Source: Pseudoroseomonas aestuarii (GTDB lineage Bacteria; Pseudomonadota; Alphaproteobacteria; Acetobacterales; Acetobacteraceae). From it: a stretch of 64,000 bases of DNA. The notes under the pieces were generated by a model. That model was not told the DNA's origin. It worked only from the letters and a program-made list of their open reading frames with translations, and did no database searches. Positions 33,365 to 42,921 of this stretch are shown here, piece after piece (the stretch's first letter is position 1; the number at the start of each line of letters is the position of its first letter). The stretch is taken from positions 15,716 through 79,715 of the forward strand of contig NZ_JBHSCH010000012.1 in assembly GCF_042651065.1 (NCBI RefSeq), written 5' to 3'. The position numbers were made by a program, and so were the translations under genes.

Positions 33365-34969
33365 TCAGACGCGGCGGACATTCCAGGGGTAGCGGACGGA
33401 GCCGCCCAGCACGCCCTGCAGGTCGGCGCGGTAGGCGGTCTTGGGGAAGTAGATGCCGAGCGGCAGGCTCGGCACGTCGCGGAGCGCCAGGGCGTGGGCC
33501 TCGCCCATCAGGCGCTCCCGCTCGGCATCGGCGGTGGCCGAGAGCCATTCGGCGGTCAGCCGCTCCATCTCCGCGCTCTCGTACCAGCCGGGCCAGCCGG
33601 CGGCGCCCTCGCCGCGGATGGTGGTGTTCAGCACCGGGTTGGCGATGGCGATGCCGGGCCAGGTGCTGTGGTAGATGCTCCAGCCGCCCTGGTCGGCCGG
33701 CGCCTTGGAGAGGCGGCGCTGCAGCAGCGTGCCCCAGTCCATGTCCTGCAGGTCGACGTTCAGCCCGGCCCGGCGCAGCCGGTCGGCGGTGACGAGGCCG
33801 AGCGGGGCGATGGCGGCGCTGTCGGCGGCGTTGATGATGACCACCTTCTCGCCGGCATAGCCTGTGCGCTTCAGCGCCTCGGCCATGCGGGCCGGGTCGC
33901 CGGCCAGGCTGCCGAAATCCTCGCGCCCCAGCTCCTCGACGCCCGGGATGGTGCAGGGGAACATCGCCTTGCACTCGCGCCAATCCTGGCTGTTGCCGCC
34001 GGTGACGGTGGCCAGATAGTCTGGCTGCTGCACCACGGCCATGACGAAGCGGCGCAGCGCCGGGTTGTTGAAGGGTGCCACGCTGTGGTTGAAGCGCATC
34101 ACCAGCTCGGTGCCGAGCGGGTCGGCATTCTCCACCTTCACCTGCCGGCTGCGCGCCACCAGCGGCTCGAGGTCGGCGGGCAGGTTCTCCACCCAGTCTA
34201 CCTCACCCTGCTGCAGCGCCGCGACGCCGGTGGCCTTGTCGGCGATGATGCGCCACTCGATGCGCTCGAAATGCGCCACCTTGCCGCCGGAGGTCCATTC
34301 CGGGGCGCCCGCGCGCGGCTTGTAGCCGTCGAAGCGCGCATAGGCGACGAGGTTGCCGGAATCCAGCTCATCGGCCAGGAAGCGGTAGGGGCCGGAGCCG
34401 ACCATCTCGGTGACGGGCTGGTCCGGCGCCGCGCGGGCCAGCCGCTCCGGCATGATGAAGGCGGGCGAGGAGTGCGGCTTGCCGATGGCGTCCAGCAGGC
34501 GGGGGAAGGGGCGCTTCAGATGGATGCGCAGCACGCGGTCGTCGCTGCTGTCGTAGCGGTCCACCGCGGCGGCATAGGCGCGGCCGAAGGTGTCCCGCCG
34601 GCTCCAGCGCTCCAGGCTGGCGGCGCAGTCGGCGGCGCGCACCGGCGTGTCGTCGTGGAAGCGCAGCCCCTCGCGCAGGCGGATGCTCCAGACGCGGCCG
34701 TCGTCGCTGACCGAGGCGCCCTCGGCCATCTGCGGCTGCGGGCGCATCTTCGCGTCCACGCCGTAGAGCGTGTCGAACACATGGTAGCCATGCTGCACGG
34801 CGACGAGGGCGGTGGAGAAGACCGGGTCGAGCGAGACGAGGTCGGTGGAGGGCACCAGGCGCAGCGTGGCGGCGCGCCGGCTCTGCGCCAGGGCAGGGCG
34901 GGCGAGGGTGGCGCCGGCCAGCGGCAGGGACGCTGCGGCCAGCATCAGGTTGCGGCGTCTCAGGCTCAT
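33365..34969 (-). CDS. ABC transporter family-5 solute-binding protein, orphan
   Basis: A 534-residue periplasmic receptor of the oligopeptide/nickel/opine type (SBP_bac_5). The signal peptide MSLRRRNLMLAAASLPLAGA carries an Arg-rich twin-arginine-like start and probably ends after ALA-Q at residue 29. The family core includes TLRLVPSTDLVSLDPVFSTA, EGLRFHDDTPVRAADCAASL and GSGPYRFLADELDSG. It begins an operon with the HisD-family gene 36 bases downstream. No permease or ATPase gene is nearby, so the membrane part must be encoded elsewhere. Confidence 0.9.
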   Translation of the reverse strand: MSLRRRNLMLAAASLPLAGATLARPALAQSRRAATLRLVPSTDLVSLDPVFSTALVAVQHGYHVFDTLYGVDAKMRPQPQMAEGASVSDDGRVWSIRLREGLRFHDDTPVRAADCAASLERWSRRDTFGRAYAAAVDRYDSSDDRVLRIHLKRPFPRLLDAIGKPHSSPAFIMPERLARAAPDQPVTEMVGSGPYRFLADELDSGNLVAYARFDGYKPRAGAPEWTSGGKVAHFERIEWRIIADKATGVAALQQGEVDWVENLPADLEPLVARSRQVKVENADPLGTELVMRFNHSVAPFNNPALRRFVMAVVQQPDYLATVTGGNSQDWRECKAMFPCTIPGVEELGREDFGSLAGDPARMAEALKRTGYAGEKVVIINAADSAAIAPLGLVTADRLRRAGLNVDLQDMDWGTLLQRRLSKAPADQGGWSIYHSTWPGIAIANPVLNTTIRGEGAAGWPGWYESAEMERLTAEWLSATADAERERLMGEAHALALRDVPSLPLGIYFPKTAYRADLQGVLGGSVRYPWNVRRV

Positions 34970-35207
34970 TCTTGGTTCCTCCGGTTGCGGTCAGCCTCCA
35001 CCGCGTCGTCGTCGCGGCGCTTGCCGGCAGTCTGGCAGAGTTTCCGCGCCGGAAGGCCGACCTGGGCCGGGGTGATGAGAATACTGAACAGCGGGGAAAG
35101 GGAGCACCCCTGCCGCTGCTGGCTTCCCTGGGGCGGGTGGAAGGGCCTTGTCGAGCATTCTGACCGGCTCCACCCTGGCCGCGGGCAGAGGTAAAGGAGG
35201 GACGGGC

Positions 35208-35756
35208 ATGGCCATGGTGGGGGCGAAGCTGCGGGCGCTGCGGCAGCGGCGTGGTCTCGGCATGCGGGAGCTGGCGCTGCGCTCGGGGGTGTCGCACTCG
35301 GCCATCTCGCTGATCGAGCGGGAGCGGATGAGTCCGTCGGTGGACACGCTGGGCGCCATCCTGGCCGCGCTCGGCACCACCTTCTCCTCCTTCTTCGCCG
35401 ACCTGGAGAGCGGATTGCCGAGCCGTCCCTTCTACAAGGCCGAGGAGCTGGCCGAGATCGGCCGCGCCGACCGCATCTCCTACCGGCTGGTGGGCATGGA
35501 CTATCCCAACCGCCGCATGCTGATGCTGGCCGAGCGCTACGCGCCCGGCGCCGAGACGGAGCTGATGATCACGCACAATGCCGAGGAGGCCGGCATCGTC
35601 ACCCGCGGCGCGGTGGAGGTGACGGTGGAAGGCCGCAGCCAGGTGCTGCGCCAGGGAGACGCCTATTATTTCGACAGCCGCCTGCCGCACAGCTTCCGCA
35701 ATGTCGATCCCGGCGTCAGCGAGATCGTCAGCGCCATCACGCCGCCCACCTACTAG
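35208..35756 (+). CDS. XRE-family regulator with cupin domain
   Basis: A 182-residue repressor-type protein: an N-terminal helix-turn-helix (LRQRRGLGMRELALRSGVSH then SAISLIERERMSPSVDTLG, residues 9-55) and a C-terminal cupin_2 domain (about 100-180; GAETELMITHNAEEAGIVTR and GDAYYFDSRLPHSFRN). This PuuR-like layout often controls amine or amino-acid catabolism. ATG 35208 follows AAAGGAGG at 35193-35200. It is divergent from the solute-binding/HisD operon and upstream of an M81 peptidase, and probably controls one or both. Confidence 0.9.
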   Translation: MAMVGAKLRALRQRRGLGMRELALRSGVSHSAISLIERERMSPSVDTLGAILAALGTTFSSFFADLESGLPSRPFYKAEELAEIGRADRISYRLVGMDYPNRRMLMLAERYAPGAETELMITHNAEEAGIVTRGAVEVTVEGRSQVLRQGDAYYFDSRLPHSFRNVDPGVSEIVSAITPPTY

Positions 35757-35902
35757 AGCGCGGCTCTGGCGGCCGGGTGGGCAGGATAGTGGCCAGCCCG
35801 GCCGCCCCCGCTTGCGCGGCCCGCCTTGCCGGGCTGTCCTGCCACGACAGAACAAACTCCCGCGCGGCACGGCCGGCACGGGACAGGAAGCGGAGACGGG
35901 CA

Positions 35903-37399
35903 ATGGGCAGAAGACGGATCCTGGCAGGCGGCATCGCGCAGGAATCGCACAGCTTCAACCCGGTGCCGACGGGGCGGGAGCGCTTCAACATCCAGTCCGG
36001 CGCCGCCGCCATCGCCGGCGCGCGGGGCAGCAACTCGCTGCTCGGCGGCATCCTGGACGCGGCGGCCGAGGCGGATGTCGAGGTCATCGTGCCGACGCTG
36101 TTCCGCGCCCAGTCCGGCGGCCCGGTGGAGGATGCGGTCTTCGCCGAGATGCGCGACATCCTGTGCGACGCGGCGCGGCGCGGCGATTTCGACGCCATCG
36201 TCCTGCCGCTGCATGGCGGCATGCTGACGCCGACGCTGCACGACCCCGAGGGCGCGCTGATGACGGCGCTGCGCGCCATCACCGGCCCGGAGCTGCCGAT
36301 GACGGCGGCCTTCGACCTGCACGCCCATGTCACGCCCGAGATCCTCGACACCTGCGACCTGCTGGCCGGCTACCTGACCAACCCGCATGGCGACCAGGGG
36401 GCCACCGGCCGCCGCGCCACCCGCGCCGCGCTCGACATCCTCTCGGGCCGGCTGCGCCCGGTGCTCTCCGCCGTGCATGTGCCGATGCTGACGCTCGGCA
36501 ACGACCGCACCGACGAGGAGCCGCTGCAGGGCCTGCAGGCCCGCGCGCGGGCGGCGGTGGAGAGCGGCGCCGCCTATGACGTCTCGATCTTCAACGCGCA
36601 GCAGTTCCTCGACGTGCCGGGGCTGGGGCAGTGGGTGCTCGCCTATGGCAACGGCCGCGATGCCGCGCCGGACGCCCTGGCCCTGGACCTGGCGCAGAGC
36701 CTGTGGGACCAGCGCCGGGCGCTGATCGGCACCTATCCCTCGCTGGACTCCTGCCTGGACCGGGCGGAGCAGGGTACGCCCCGGCCGCTGATCCTGGGCG
36801 ACCAGGGCGACCGCGTGGCCGGCGGCGGCCCCGGCGACAGCACCCATGTCCTGCGCGCCCTGCTGGCCCGGCCGAAGCTGCCGCCCTCCGTCGTGCCGCT
36901 GACCGACCCCGAGGCGGTGCGCGCCTGCCACGCCGCCGGCCAGGGCGCCCGCGTGACCCTGACGGTCGGCGGCCGCCATTCCACCGTGGCGCCGCCGCTG
37001 GAGGTGACCGGCGAGGTGCTGGGCCTCGGCACCGAGGCCCATATCACCTATGACGGCCCGGCCGATGCCGGCTACAAGGCGCGGCTCGGCGCCTATGCCC
37101 TGCTCGGCCTGGGCAATGTGCAGGTGCTGCTGACCGACCAGCCCTATTCCTACCTCGACCCCGACTATTTCCGCGCCATGGGGGTGGACCCGGCGCGGAT
37201 GGGCGTGGTCGTCACCCGCTCCGGCTACCACTTCACGCTGAACTTCGCGGCGACCGGCGAGTGCATCACCGTCGACACGCCGGGCATGACCTCCTACCGG
37301 GTGCAGGAGCTGCCCTTCACCGTGGCACGCCCCTTCTTCCCGCTCGACGAGATGGACTTCGCCCCGGCCCTGCACGCGCATCGCAGCCGGGCCGGCTAG
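35903..37399 (+). CDS. M81-family metallopeptidase (MlrC-like)
   Basis: A 498-residue zinc enzyme of the microcystinase C (MlrC) family. Features are RRILAGGIAQESHSFNPVPT at the N-terminus, LPLHGGMLTP near 102, FDLHAHVTPEILDTCDLLAG near 131 and TNPHGDQGATG near 150, with the Asp-x-His and following His as likely zinc ligands. The C-terminal MlrC domain has ILGDQGDRVAGGGPGDSTHV near 295. Despite the name, most homologues sit in amino-acid or opine catabolic clusters, as here with peptide-type receptors, and probably cleave small amides or cyclic peptides. ATG 35903 follows GGAAGCGGAG; the longer frame from 35777 was rejected. Confidence 0.88.
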   Translation: MGRRRILAGGIAQESHSFNPVPTGRERFNIQSGAAAIAGARGSNSLLGGILDAAAEADVEVIVPTLFRAQSGGPVEDAVFAEMRDILCDAARRGDFDAIVLPLHGGMLTPTLHDPEGALMTALRAITGPELPMTAAFDLHAHVTPEILDTCDLLAGYLTNPHGDQGATGRRATRAALDILSGRLRPVLSAVHVPMLTLGNDRTDEEPLQGLQARARAAVESGAAYDVSIFNAQQFLDVPGLGQWVLAYGNGRDAAPDALALDLAQSLWDQRRALIGTYPSLDSCLDRAEQGTPRPLILGDQGDRVAGGGPGDSTHVLRALLARPKLPPSVVPLTDPEAVRACHAAGQGARVTLTVGGRHSTVAPPLEVTGEVLGLGTEAHITYDGPADAGYKARLGAYALLGLGNVQVLLTDQPYSYLDPDYFRAMGVDPARMGVVVTRSGYHFTLNFAATGECITVDTPGMTSYRVQELPFTVARPFFPLDEMDFAPALHAHRSRAG

Positions 37400-37407
37400 G
37401 CCCGGCC

Positions 37408-37438
37408 CGCCGCGGGCTCAGCGCATCAGCCCGCGGCG
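37408..37438. terminator. Bidirectional terminator-like hairpin between convergent genes
   Basis: CGCCGCGGGCT (37408-37418) and AGCCCGCGGCG (37428-37438) form a perfect 11-base stem with a nine-base loop. It lies just after the M81 stop and includes the last codons of the convergent hydrolase gene. No T-run follows, which is common in such GC-rich genomes. Confidence 0.6.
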
Positions 37439-38476
37439 CTCCATCCAGCTCTGGATGCGCGCGGCGACCTCGTCGCTGTTGCGGTCCATCATCAGCATAT
37501 GGCTGTTGCCGCGCACCCCCTCGGCGGGAAGGTCCAGGATGTCGGCCGTGCCGCCGGCATCGCGGATGGCGCCGGCCCAGCGCTCGACATTGCCGCGGAT
37601 GCGCTGCCAGAAGGGCGAGTCCCCGAAATGGTCGCCCCAGACGATCAGGTGCGGCACGTCCTTCAGCGGCGAAGCGTCGGTCATCGCGGAGGGCGTGCCG
37701 GACGGCTCGATGGCGACCACCGCCCGCACCTTGCCGGGCGCCGCCAGCGCGGCGTTGAAGGCGAAGTTGCCGCCCTGGCTGTGCACGACGATGACGCAGG
37801 GGCAGACCTTCTCCACATAGTCGTTGTAGGCCGCCTGGATCTGGCTGTCGGTGGTCGACCAGCGCGGCACCGACTGCCGCGCGAAGGCATCCCACGCCGC
37901 GACCGGAAAGAGGGTGTCCGGAAAGGCCTTGCGGCGGGCGGGGTCGCGGCTCCAGCCCTCCTGCGGGCCGACGCGGAACAGGCCCCAGCCCTCGCCCATG
38001 GTGCGGAAGACCGGCTCGCCGGCGAAGATCTCCGGGTAACGGGCCCAGCCCGCCCGGCCGCGCTCCACCGCGTCGCTGACATAGACGTCGTGGCCCTGCC
38101 GCAGGAAGTACATCTGCCAGCCCGGCCGCCCGTCGGGCGTCGTCTCCCAGGTGACGCCGGTCAGCCCGCCGCCATGCCAGAGCAGGAGGGGCTGGCGCGC
38201 GCGCGGCGCCGCCAGCTTCACATACTGCGCGTACATCCCCTCGACCATGAACTCCCCATTGGGATCGACCCGGATGGGCGGCGCGCCGGGGGAGGGCACC
38301 ATCTCGCGCACCGGCATCCCGTCCAGCGCGCGGACCCGGCCGCCGACATGCAGGCTGCCGATCTCGCGCACCTGCAGCGGCGGGGCGGAGGTGGGCGGGG
38401 TGGCGGTGGAGGGAGTCTGGGCCTGCGCGGCGCCGATGCCGAGCGCGAGCGCGAGAACGGCCAGGTGATGCTTCAA
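37418..38476 (-). CDS. Secreted alpha/beta hydrolase, TTG start
   Basis: A 352-residue alpha/beta-hydrolase. The N-terminus (M)KHHLAVLALALGIGAAQAQ is a Sec signal peptide, so it acts in the periplasm. The oxyanion-hole segment is LLLWHGGGLTGVTWET near residue 100, the nucleophile elbow is VVHSQGGNFAF near 232, and a C-terminal His lies in EGVRGNSHMLMMDRN. No ATG precedes the signal peptide; TTG 38476 follows GGAGGAAA at perfect spacing. Relatives are often annotated as esterases. It is divergent from a solute-binding protein gene 256 bases away. Confidence 0.85.
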   Translation of the reverse strand: MKHHLAVLALALGIGAAQAQTPSTATPPTSAPPLQVREIGSLHVGGRVRALDGMPVREMVPSPGAPPIRVDPNGEFMVEGMYAQYVKLAAPRARQPLLLWHGGGLTGVTWETTPDGRPGWQMYFLRQGHDVYVSDAVERGRAGWARYPEIFAGEPVFRTMGEGWGLFRVGPQEGWSRDPARRKAFPDTLFPVAAWDAFARQSVPRWSTTDSQIQAAYNDYVEKVCPCVIVVHSQGGNFAFNAALAAPGKVRAVVAIEPSGTPSAMTDASPLKDVPHLIVWGDHFGDSPFWQRIRGNVERWAGAIRDAGGTADILDLPAEGVRGNSHMLMMDRNSDEVAARIQSWMERRGLMR

Positions 38477-38732
38477 CGTCTTTCCTCCCGGTTGCCTTGG
38501 GGCGGAGGCTAGCAGCGCCGCCGGCGGGGCGGGAGCCCGGCGCCGCTCACCCCTGCGTGCCCGGCGCGGCGCCGCAATTCCGGCGAGCGGAATCGCCGCC
38601 TTGCGGCGGAGGGACCCGCATGACCCATACTTCGTTCCGCTGCCCCACCGGCACCGCGCCGCTCCGCCGGCCAGGGCGCGCCGGATGGCGCGCCAGGGGG
38701 GCCAGACGCACAAGCATCCGGGGAGTTGCTTC

Positions 38733-40334
38733 ATGACAGACGAACCCGTCCGTGTCCGCGGACCCTTCGCCCGCATCGGCGCCGCGGCCTGTGGCGCCCT
38801 GCTCCTCGCCGCGCCGGCCGTGGCCGAGACGCTGCGGATCGGCGTGGGCGCGCCCGCCACCTCGCTCGACCCGCATTTCCACAACAACGGGCCGAACAAC
38901 GCCCTGACCATGCACCTGTTCGACCGGCTGGTGGAGCGCGACGCGCGCGCCCGGCCGCAGCCCTCGCTGGCCGAGAGCTGGACGCAGCTCTCCCCCACGC
39001 TGTGGGAGTTCCGGCTGCGCCGCGACGCGACCTGGCATGATGGCCGCCCCTTCACCGCCGACGACGTGCTGTTCAGCTTCGAGCGCGCGCCGGCTGTGCC
39101 GAACAGCCCGGGCGGCTTCGGCGCCTTCCTGCGCATGATCGCGCGCGCCGAGGCGGTGGACGCGCACACGCTGCGGCTGCACACGCGCCAGCCGCACCCG
39201 CTGCTGCCGGTCGATCTCGGCTCGGTCAGCATCATCGCCCGCCATGCCGCCTCCGGCGCCGGCACCGAGGACTTCAATGCCGGCCGCGCCACCATCGGCA
39301 CCGGCCCCTACCGCCTGGGCGAGTACCGCGCCGGCAGCGCCGCCGTGCTGCTGCGCAACGACGCCTACTGGGGCGGCGCCGAGCCGTGGAGCCGCGTCGA
39401 CTACCGCTTCCTGCCGAATGACGGCGCGCGCACCGCCGCGCTGCTCGCCGGCGATGTCGACCTGATCGACCAGATCCCCACCAGCGACCTGGCGCGGCTG
39501 CGGCGCGACCCCGGCGTGACCGTCAGCGAAGTGGCCAGCCTGCGGACGATGTTCCTGGCCCCCGTCTACTCGATCGACGGCAACCATCCGCAGGTGACCG
39601 ACCATGCCGGCCGTCCGCTGCCGGAGAACCCGTTCCGCGACCCCCGGGTGCGCAAGGCACTGTCCATGGCCATCCAGCGGGACGCGCTGGCCGAGCGCGT
39701 GATGGAGGGCGCGGCGCGGCCCACGGGGCAGTGGCTGCCGGAGGGCGCCTTCGGCTACAACCCGGCCGTGCAGCCGACGCCCTACGATCCGGAGGCCGCC
39801 AAGGCCCTGCTGGCCGAGGCCGGCTATCCCGAGGGCTTCCGCCTCACCATCGCCACGCCGAACGACCGCTGGCCGAACGATGCCCGCCTCAGCCAGGCCG
39901 TGGCGCAGATGTGGACCCGCATCGGCGTCCGCAGCGGGGTGGAGGCGCTGCCCTACGCCGCCTTCGTGCCGCGCCGCACCCGGCAGGAGCTGCCGATGCA
40001 GATGGCCGCCTGGGGCAGTTCCACCGGCGAGGCGATCAACTACCTCGTCTCCATCGCCGGCACCTACGACCGCGCGCGGCTGAGCGGCGCGGCCAACATG
40101 TGGCGCTACTCCGACCCGAAGCTGGACGAGATGACGGCCAGGGCCGCCGCCACGCTGGACGATGCCGGGCGCGAGGCGCTGCTGCGCGAGGCGGTGGCCT
40201 ACTACGCCGAGACCATGCCCTACATCCAGCTGGTGCAGCTCACCACCAGCTGGGGCGTGCGCAAGGGCCTGACCCATGAGCCGCGGATGGACGAGCGCAC
40301 CGTGGCCATGGGCGTCCGGCCGGCGCCGCGCTGA
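38733..40334 (+). CDS. ABC transporter family-5 solute-binding protein, orphan
   Basis: A 533-residue periplasmic receptor. The signal peptide includes RIGAAACGALLLAAPAVAE and ends near residue 32. The mature part begins TLRIGVGAPATSLDPHFHNN, the SBP_bac_5 start. SLAESWTQLSPTLWEFRLRR, FTADDVLFSFERAPAVPNSP and GTGPYRLGEYRAGS follow. It is the closest in style to the receptor at 56431-58017 (both have the SLDPHFH / TLDPHFH start). No permease or ATPase gene is adjacent. ATG 38733 follows GGGGAG. It ends convergent with the amidase. Confidence 0.9.
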   Translation: MTDEPVRVRGPFARIGAAACGALLLAAPAVAETLRIGVGAPATSLDPHFHNNGPNNALTMHLFDRLVERDARARPQPSLAESWTQLSPTLWEFRLRRDATWHDGRPFTADDVLFSFERAPAVPNSPGGFGAFLRMIARAEAVDAHTLRLHTRQPHPLLPVDLGSVSIIARHAASGAGTEDFNAGRATIGTGPYRLGEYRAGSAAVLLRNDAYWGGAEPWSRVDYRFLPNDGARTAALLAGDVDLIDQIPTSDLARLRRDPGVTVSEVASLRTMFLAPVYSIDGNHPQVTDHAGRPLPENPFRDPRVRKALSMAIQRDALAERVMEGAARPTGQWLPEGAFGYNPAVQPTPYDPEAAKALLAEAGYPEGFRLTIATPNDRWPNDARLSQAVAQMWTRIGVRSGVEALPYAAFVPRRTRQELPMQMAAWGSSTGEAINYLVSIAGTYDRARLSGAANMWRYSDPKLDEMTARAAATLDDAGREALLREAVAYYAETMPYIQLVQLTTSWGVRKGLTHEPRMDERTVAMGVRPAPR

Positions 40335-40339
40335 GGCCC

Positions 40340-40362
40340 CAGCCGGGCCCCGGCCCCGGCTG
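40340..40362. terminator. Bidirectional terminator-like hairpin
   Basis: CAGCCGGG (40340-40347) pairs with CCCGGCTG (40355-40362) around a seven-base loop. It fills the 33-base gap between the convergent solute-binding protein and amidase genes. Confidence 0.55.
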
Positions 40363-40367
40363 CCGTC

Positions 40368-41774
40368 TCAGGCCATGACCGGCCGCAGCGTCTCCAGCAG
40401 CCAGCGGGCGAGCGCCGTGGTGCGGGCATCCATGTGCGGCTGGCCGATGAGCTGGATGCCCATGGGCAGGCCGTGGACGCTGGCCAGCGGCACCGTCACC
40501 GCCGGCACGCCCAGCGCCGAGGTCGCGGCGTTGTAGGCGATGTCGCCGGTCGGGCGCGGATGGAGCGGCTGGCCGGGCACGTCCCCCGCCCAGGCGGGGG
40601 CGGGGCCGGGGGAGGCGGGGGCGATCAGCGCGTCCGCCAGCGGGGCGAGGGCGGCCATGTGGCGCCGCGCCTCCTCCCGTTGCAGCAGGCGCAGCCGGTA
40701 GCGCTCCAGGTCCATCCCCTCGCCGACGGCGTGCCGGCGCCGCAGCCGCTCGCTGACGCCCTCCGGCGACTGCGCCAGCAGGCTGCGGATCGTGCTGAGG
40801 TTCTCGAAGGCGCAGATCTCGTTGGTCATCGCCCGGGCATCGGCGATGCTGCGCTCGAAGGCCTCGATCCAGGGATGGTCGCCGCGCTCCAGGATCTCGA
40901 CGCCGGCCGCGCGTAGCTGCGCCAGGATCTCCGCGAAGGCGCCGCGCGCGGCATCGTCCAGCATGGCCCAGCCCTCGGCCTGCAGCACGGCCAGCCGCGC
41001 CGGGCGGGCGGCGGCGGGTGGCGTGGCGGGGCCGAACAGGCCGGGCATGCCCGGGTCGCCGCCGACGCGGCGGGCGATCTCGATGGCCACCTGCCACATG
41101 TCCTGCGCGGCATTGGCGTGCACGCCCGCCGTGGCCTGGGAGAGGCCCTGCCGCTCGCCACGGTTGATCGCCCCCTGGGTCGGCTTCAGCGCGACATTGC
41201 CGCAATAGCTGGCGGGGCGGATGATGGAGCCGCCCACCTGGGTGCCGATCGCCGCCGGGACCATGCCCGCCCCCACCGCCGCCGCCGAGCCGGAGGAGGA
41301 GCCGCCCGGGGTGTGGCCGGGGTGGAAGGGGTTGGTGGTGGGGCCAGGCTCCGACATGCCGAGCTCGGTGGTGACCGTCTTGCCGAGGATGACCGCGCCG
41401 GCCGCCCGCAGCGCCTGGATCATCGCCGCGTCGTGCTTCGGGAAGTGGCCGCGATAGGCGGCGCAGCCCATCTGCGTCGGCATGTCGCGGGTGGCGATCA
41501 GGTCCTTGATGCCGATCGGCATGCCGTCGATGGCCGAGAGCGGGTGCCCGGCGCGCCAGCGCGCGGTGCTGGCATCGGCCGCCTCCCGCGCCCCGGCCTC
41601 GTTCAGCACGACCCAGGCCCGGACCACCGACTCCCGCGCAGCGATGGTCTCCAGGCAGCGCTCCAGATAGGCGCGCGGCGTGTCCGTGCCGGCCTGGAAG
41701 CCGGGCACCGCGTCGTGGAAGGTCGGCGCGATGCGCTGCCGGGCGTCGTACCGGGCCGGCTGGGGGTCCGCCAT
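40368..41774 (-). CDS. Amidase (amidase-signature family)
   Basis: A 468-residue Ser-cisSer-Lys hydrolase. The catalytic lysine is in GMPIGIKDLIATRD near residue 90. The glycine/serine signature is GHTPGGSSSGSAAAVGAGMV near 160, and the nucleophile serine lies in AIGTQVGGSIIRPASYCG. ATG 41774 has GGAGG upstream. It probably hydrolyses an amide imported by the neighbouring orphan receptor or released by the M81 peptidase. The substrate is not predictable; relatives include aspartyl-tRNA amidotransferase subunit A paralogues, but there is no gatB or gatC nearby. Confidence 0.9.
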   Translation of the reverse strand: MADPQPARYDARQRIAPTFHDAVPGFQAGTDTPRAYLERCLETIAARESVVRAWVVLNEAGAREAADASTARWRAGHPLSAIDGMPIGIKDLIATRDMPTQMGCAAYRGHFPKHDAAMIQALRAAGAVILGKTVTTELGMSEPGPTTNPFHPGHTPGGSSSGSAAAVGAGMVPAAIGTQVGGSIIRPASYCGNVALKPTQGAINRGERQGLSQATAGVHANAAQDMWQVAIEIARRVGGDPGMPGLFGPATPPAAARPARLAVLQAEGWAMLDDAARGAFAEILAQLRAAGVEILERGDHPWIEAFERSIADARAMTNEICAFENLSTIRSLLAQSPEGVSERLRRRHAVGEGMDLERYRLRLLQREEARRHMAALAPLADALIAPASPGPAPAWAGDVPGQPLHPRPTGDIAYNAATSALGVPAVTVPLASVHGLPMGIQLIGQPHMDARTTALARWLLETLRPVMA

Positions 41775-41958
41775 GGAGGCTCCTCCTCGATCAGGGGCGC
41801 GGGCGCGCCGCGCGGCAGGGGGCAGCCATGCAGCCCTGGTCGCGGCCATCGGGCACCGCCCCGCGCCGGGTGGGTGGATGGTGCGCAGACGCTAGGGGCG
41901 GGCGATGGGCACGGGCAATGCCGGGCGCCGCCCGGGTTCCGCCCAGCGGAATGCGGGC

Positions 41959-42816
41959 TCAGCCGCGGGCCGGCGGCGCCGGCTGGTACCCGTTCATGCG
42001 CGACAGGGCGGCGGCGCGCTGGGTCAGCAGCCGGGCGAAGCGTTCCTCATCGGCGGCAGAGAAGCGCGACTGCGGCAGGGTGAGGCAGAGATCGCCGACG
42101 ATCTGGCGGCTGGCGCCGAACACCGGCGCCGCCATGCCCACGGCCTCCCGCGTCTGCTCGCCGCGCGTCAGCGCATAGCCGCGGCGGCGGATGCGGGCCA
42201 GCCGGTCGGCCAGCGCGGCGCCGTCGGGGGGCGAGCGGCCGTCGAGCGGCGAGGGCTCGCCACGGCGCAGCACCCGCTCCACCGCCGAGGGGCCGAGCCA
42301 GGCCAGCAGGCACAGCCCGGTCGCGCCCCAGAGCAGGGAGCGGGCACGGTGCATGCGGACCGCGTAGGGCAGGGGCCGGGCCGAGGCGGCCTTGTCGACG
42401 AACATCATGGTCAGGGTCTGGGGCAGCAGCATGCCGAGCATGCAGGTCTCGTCGGTCTCCCGCGCCACCTCCTGGATCACCGGGCGGGCCAGGCGCAGCA
42501 CCCCGGCCTTGCGCGCCGCCAGGGCGCCGATCCGGCTGAACTCCCCGCTCACCCGGTAGCGCCGCCCTGGCGTGCGCTCGACCAGCCCCGCCGCCACGAG
42601 CTGGTCGAGCAGGCGGTGCACGGTGCTCGGCGCCAGGGCGAGCTGCCCGGCGAGGTCCTTGATGGACAGGCTCTCCCCGCCCTCGGCGAAGGCCCGCAGC
42701 AGCGCCACGACGCGCGCGACGACGCTGGTTCCGTCCTCGGCCTGCTCCACCGCCTGGGCCACCGCAGCTCCCTCCCCGCCGGGGGCGGCCGTGGCCGGGG
42801 CAGGGGGCTTGACCAT
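41959..42816 (-). CDS. IclR-family transcriptional regulator
   Basis: A 285-residue regulator. The winged helix is GESLSIKDLAGQLALAPSTV then HRLLDQLVAAGLVERTPGRR at about residues 45-85. The IclR effector domain follows, with EVARETDETCMLGML near 115 and LCLTLPQSRFSAADEERFA near the end. ATG 42816 is chosen for family length; the preceding 30 or so residues of a longer frame look random. It lies 105 bases downstream of the GntR gene on the same strand and 184 bases upstream of the amidase start. It could control either neighbour. Confidence 0.88.
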   Translation of the reverse strand: MVKPPAPATAAPGGEGAAVAQAVEQAEDGTSVVARVVALLRAFAEGGESLSIKDLAGQLALAPSTVHRLLDQLVAAGLVERTPGRRYRVSGEFSRIGALAARKAGVLRLARPVIQEVARETDETCMLGMLLPQTLTMMFVDKAASARPLPYAVRMHRARSLLWGATGLCLLAWLGPSAVERVLRRGEPSPLDGRSPPDGAALADRLARIRRRGYALTRGEQTREAVGMAAPVFGASRQIVGDLCLTLPQSRFSAADEERFARLLTQRAAALSRMNGYQPAPPARG

Positions 42817-42921
42817 ACCGGCTTCGTCGCGCGCCCCGCACCCCGCCCGGACCGGCCCGTCCCGGCGCCACGGAAGTAGACCGTGGCGGCCGCCGGATTT
42901 CAATGCCGGCCTTCCGCCCCC

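Noticed and set aside
32093..35194. 1033-residue plus-strand frame over the HisD and solute-binding genes
   Set aside because: Antisense shadow, His/Val/Arg-rich, no domain, and it contradicts two well-supported minus-strand genes.
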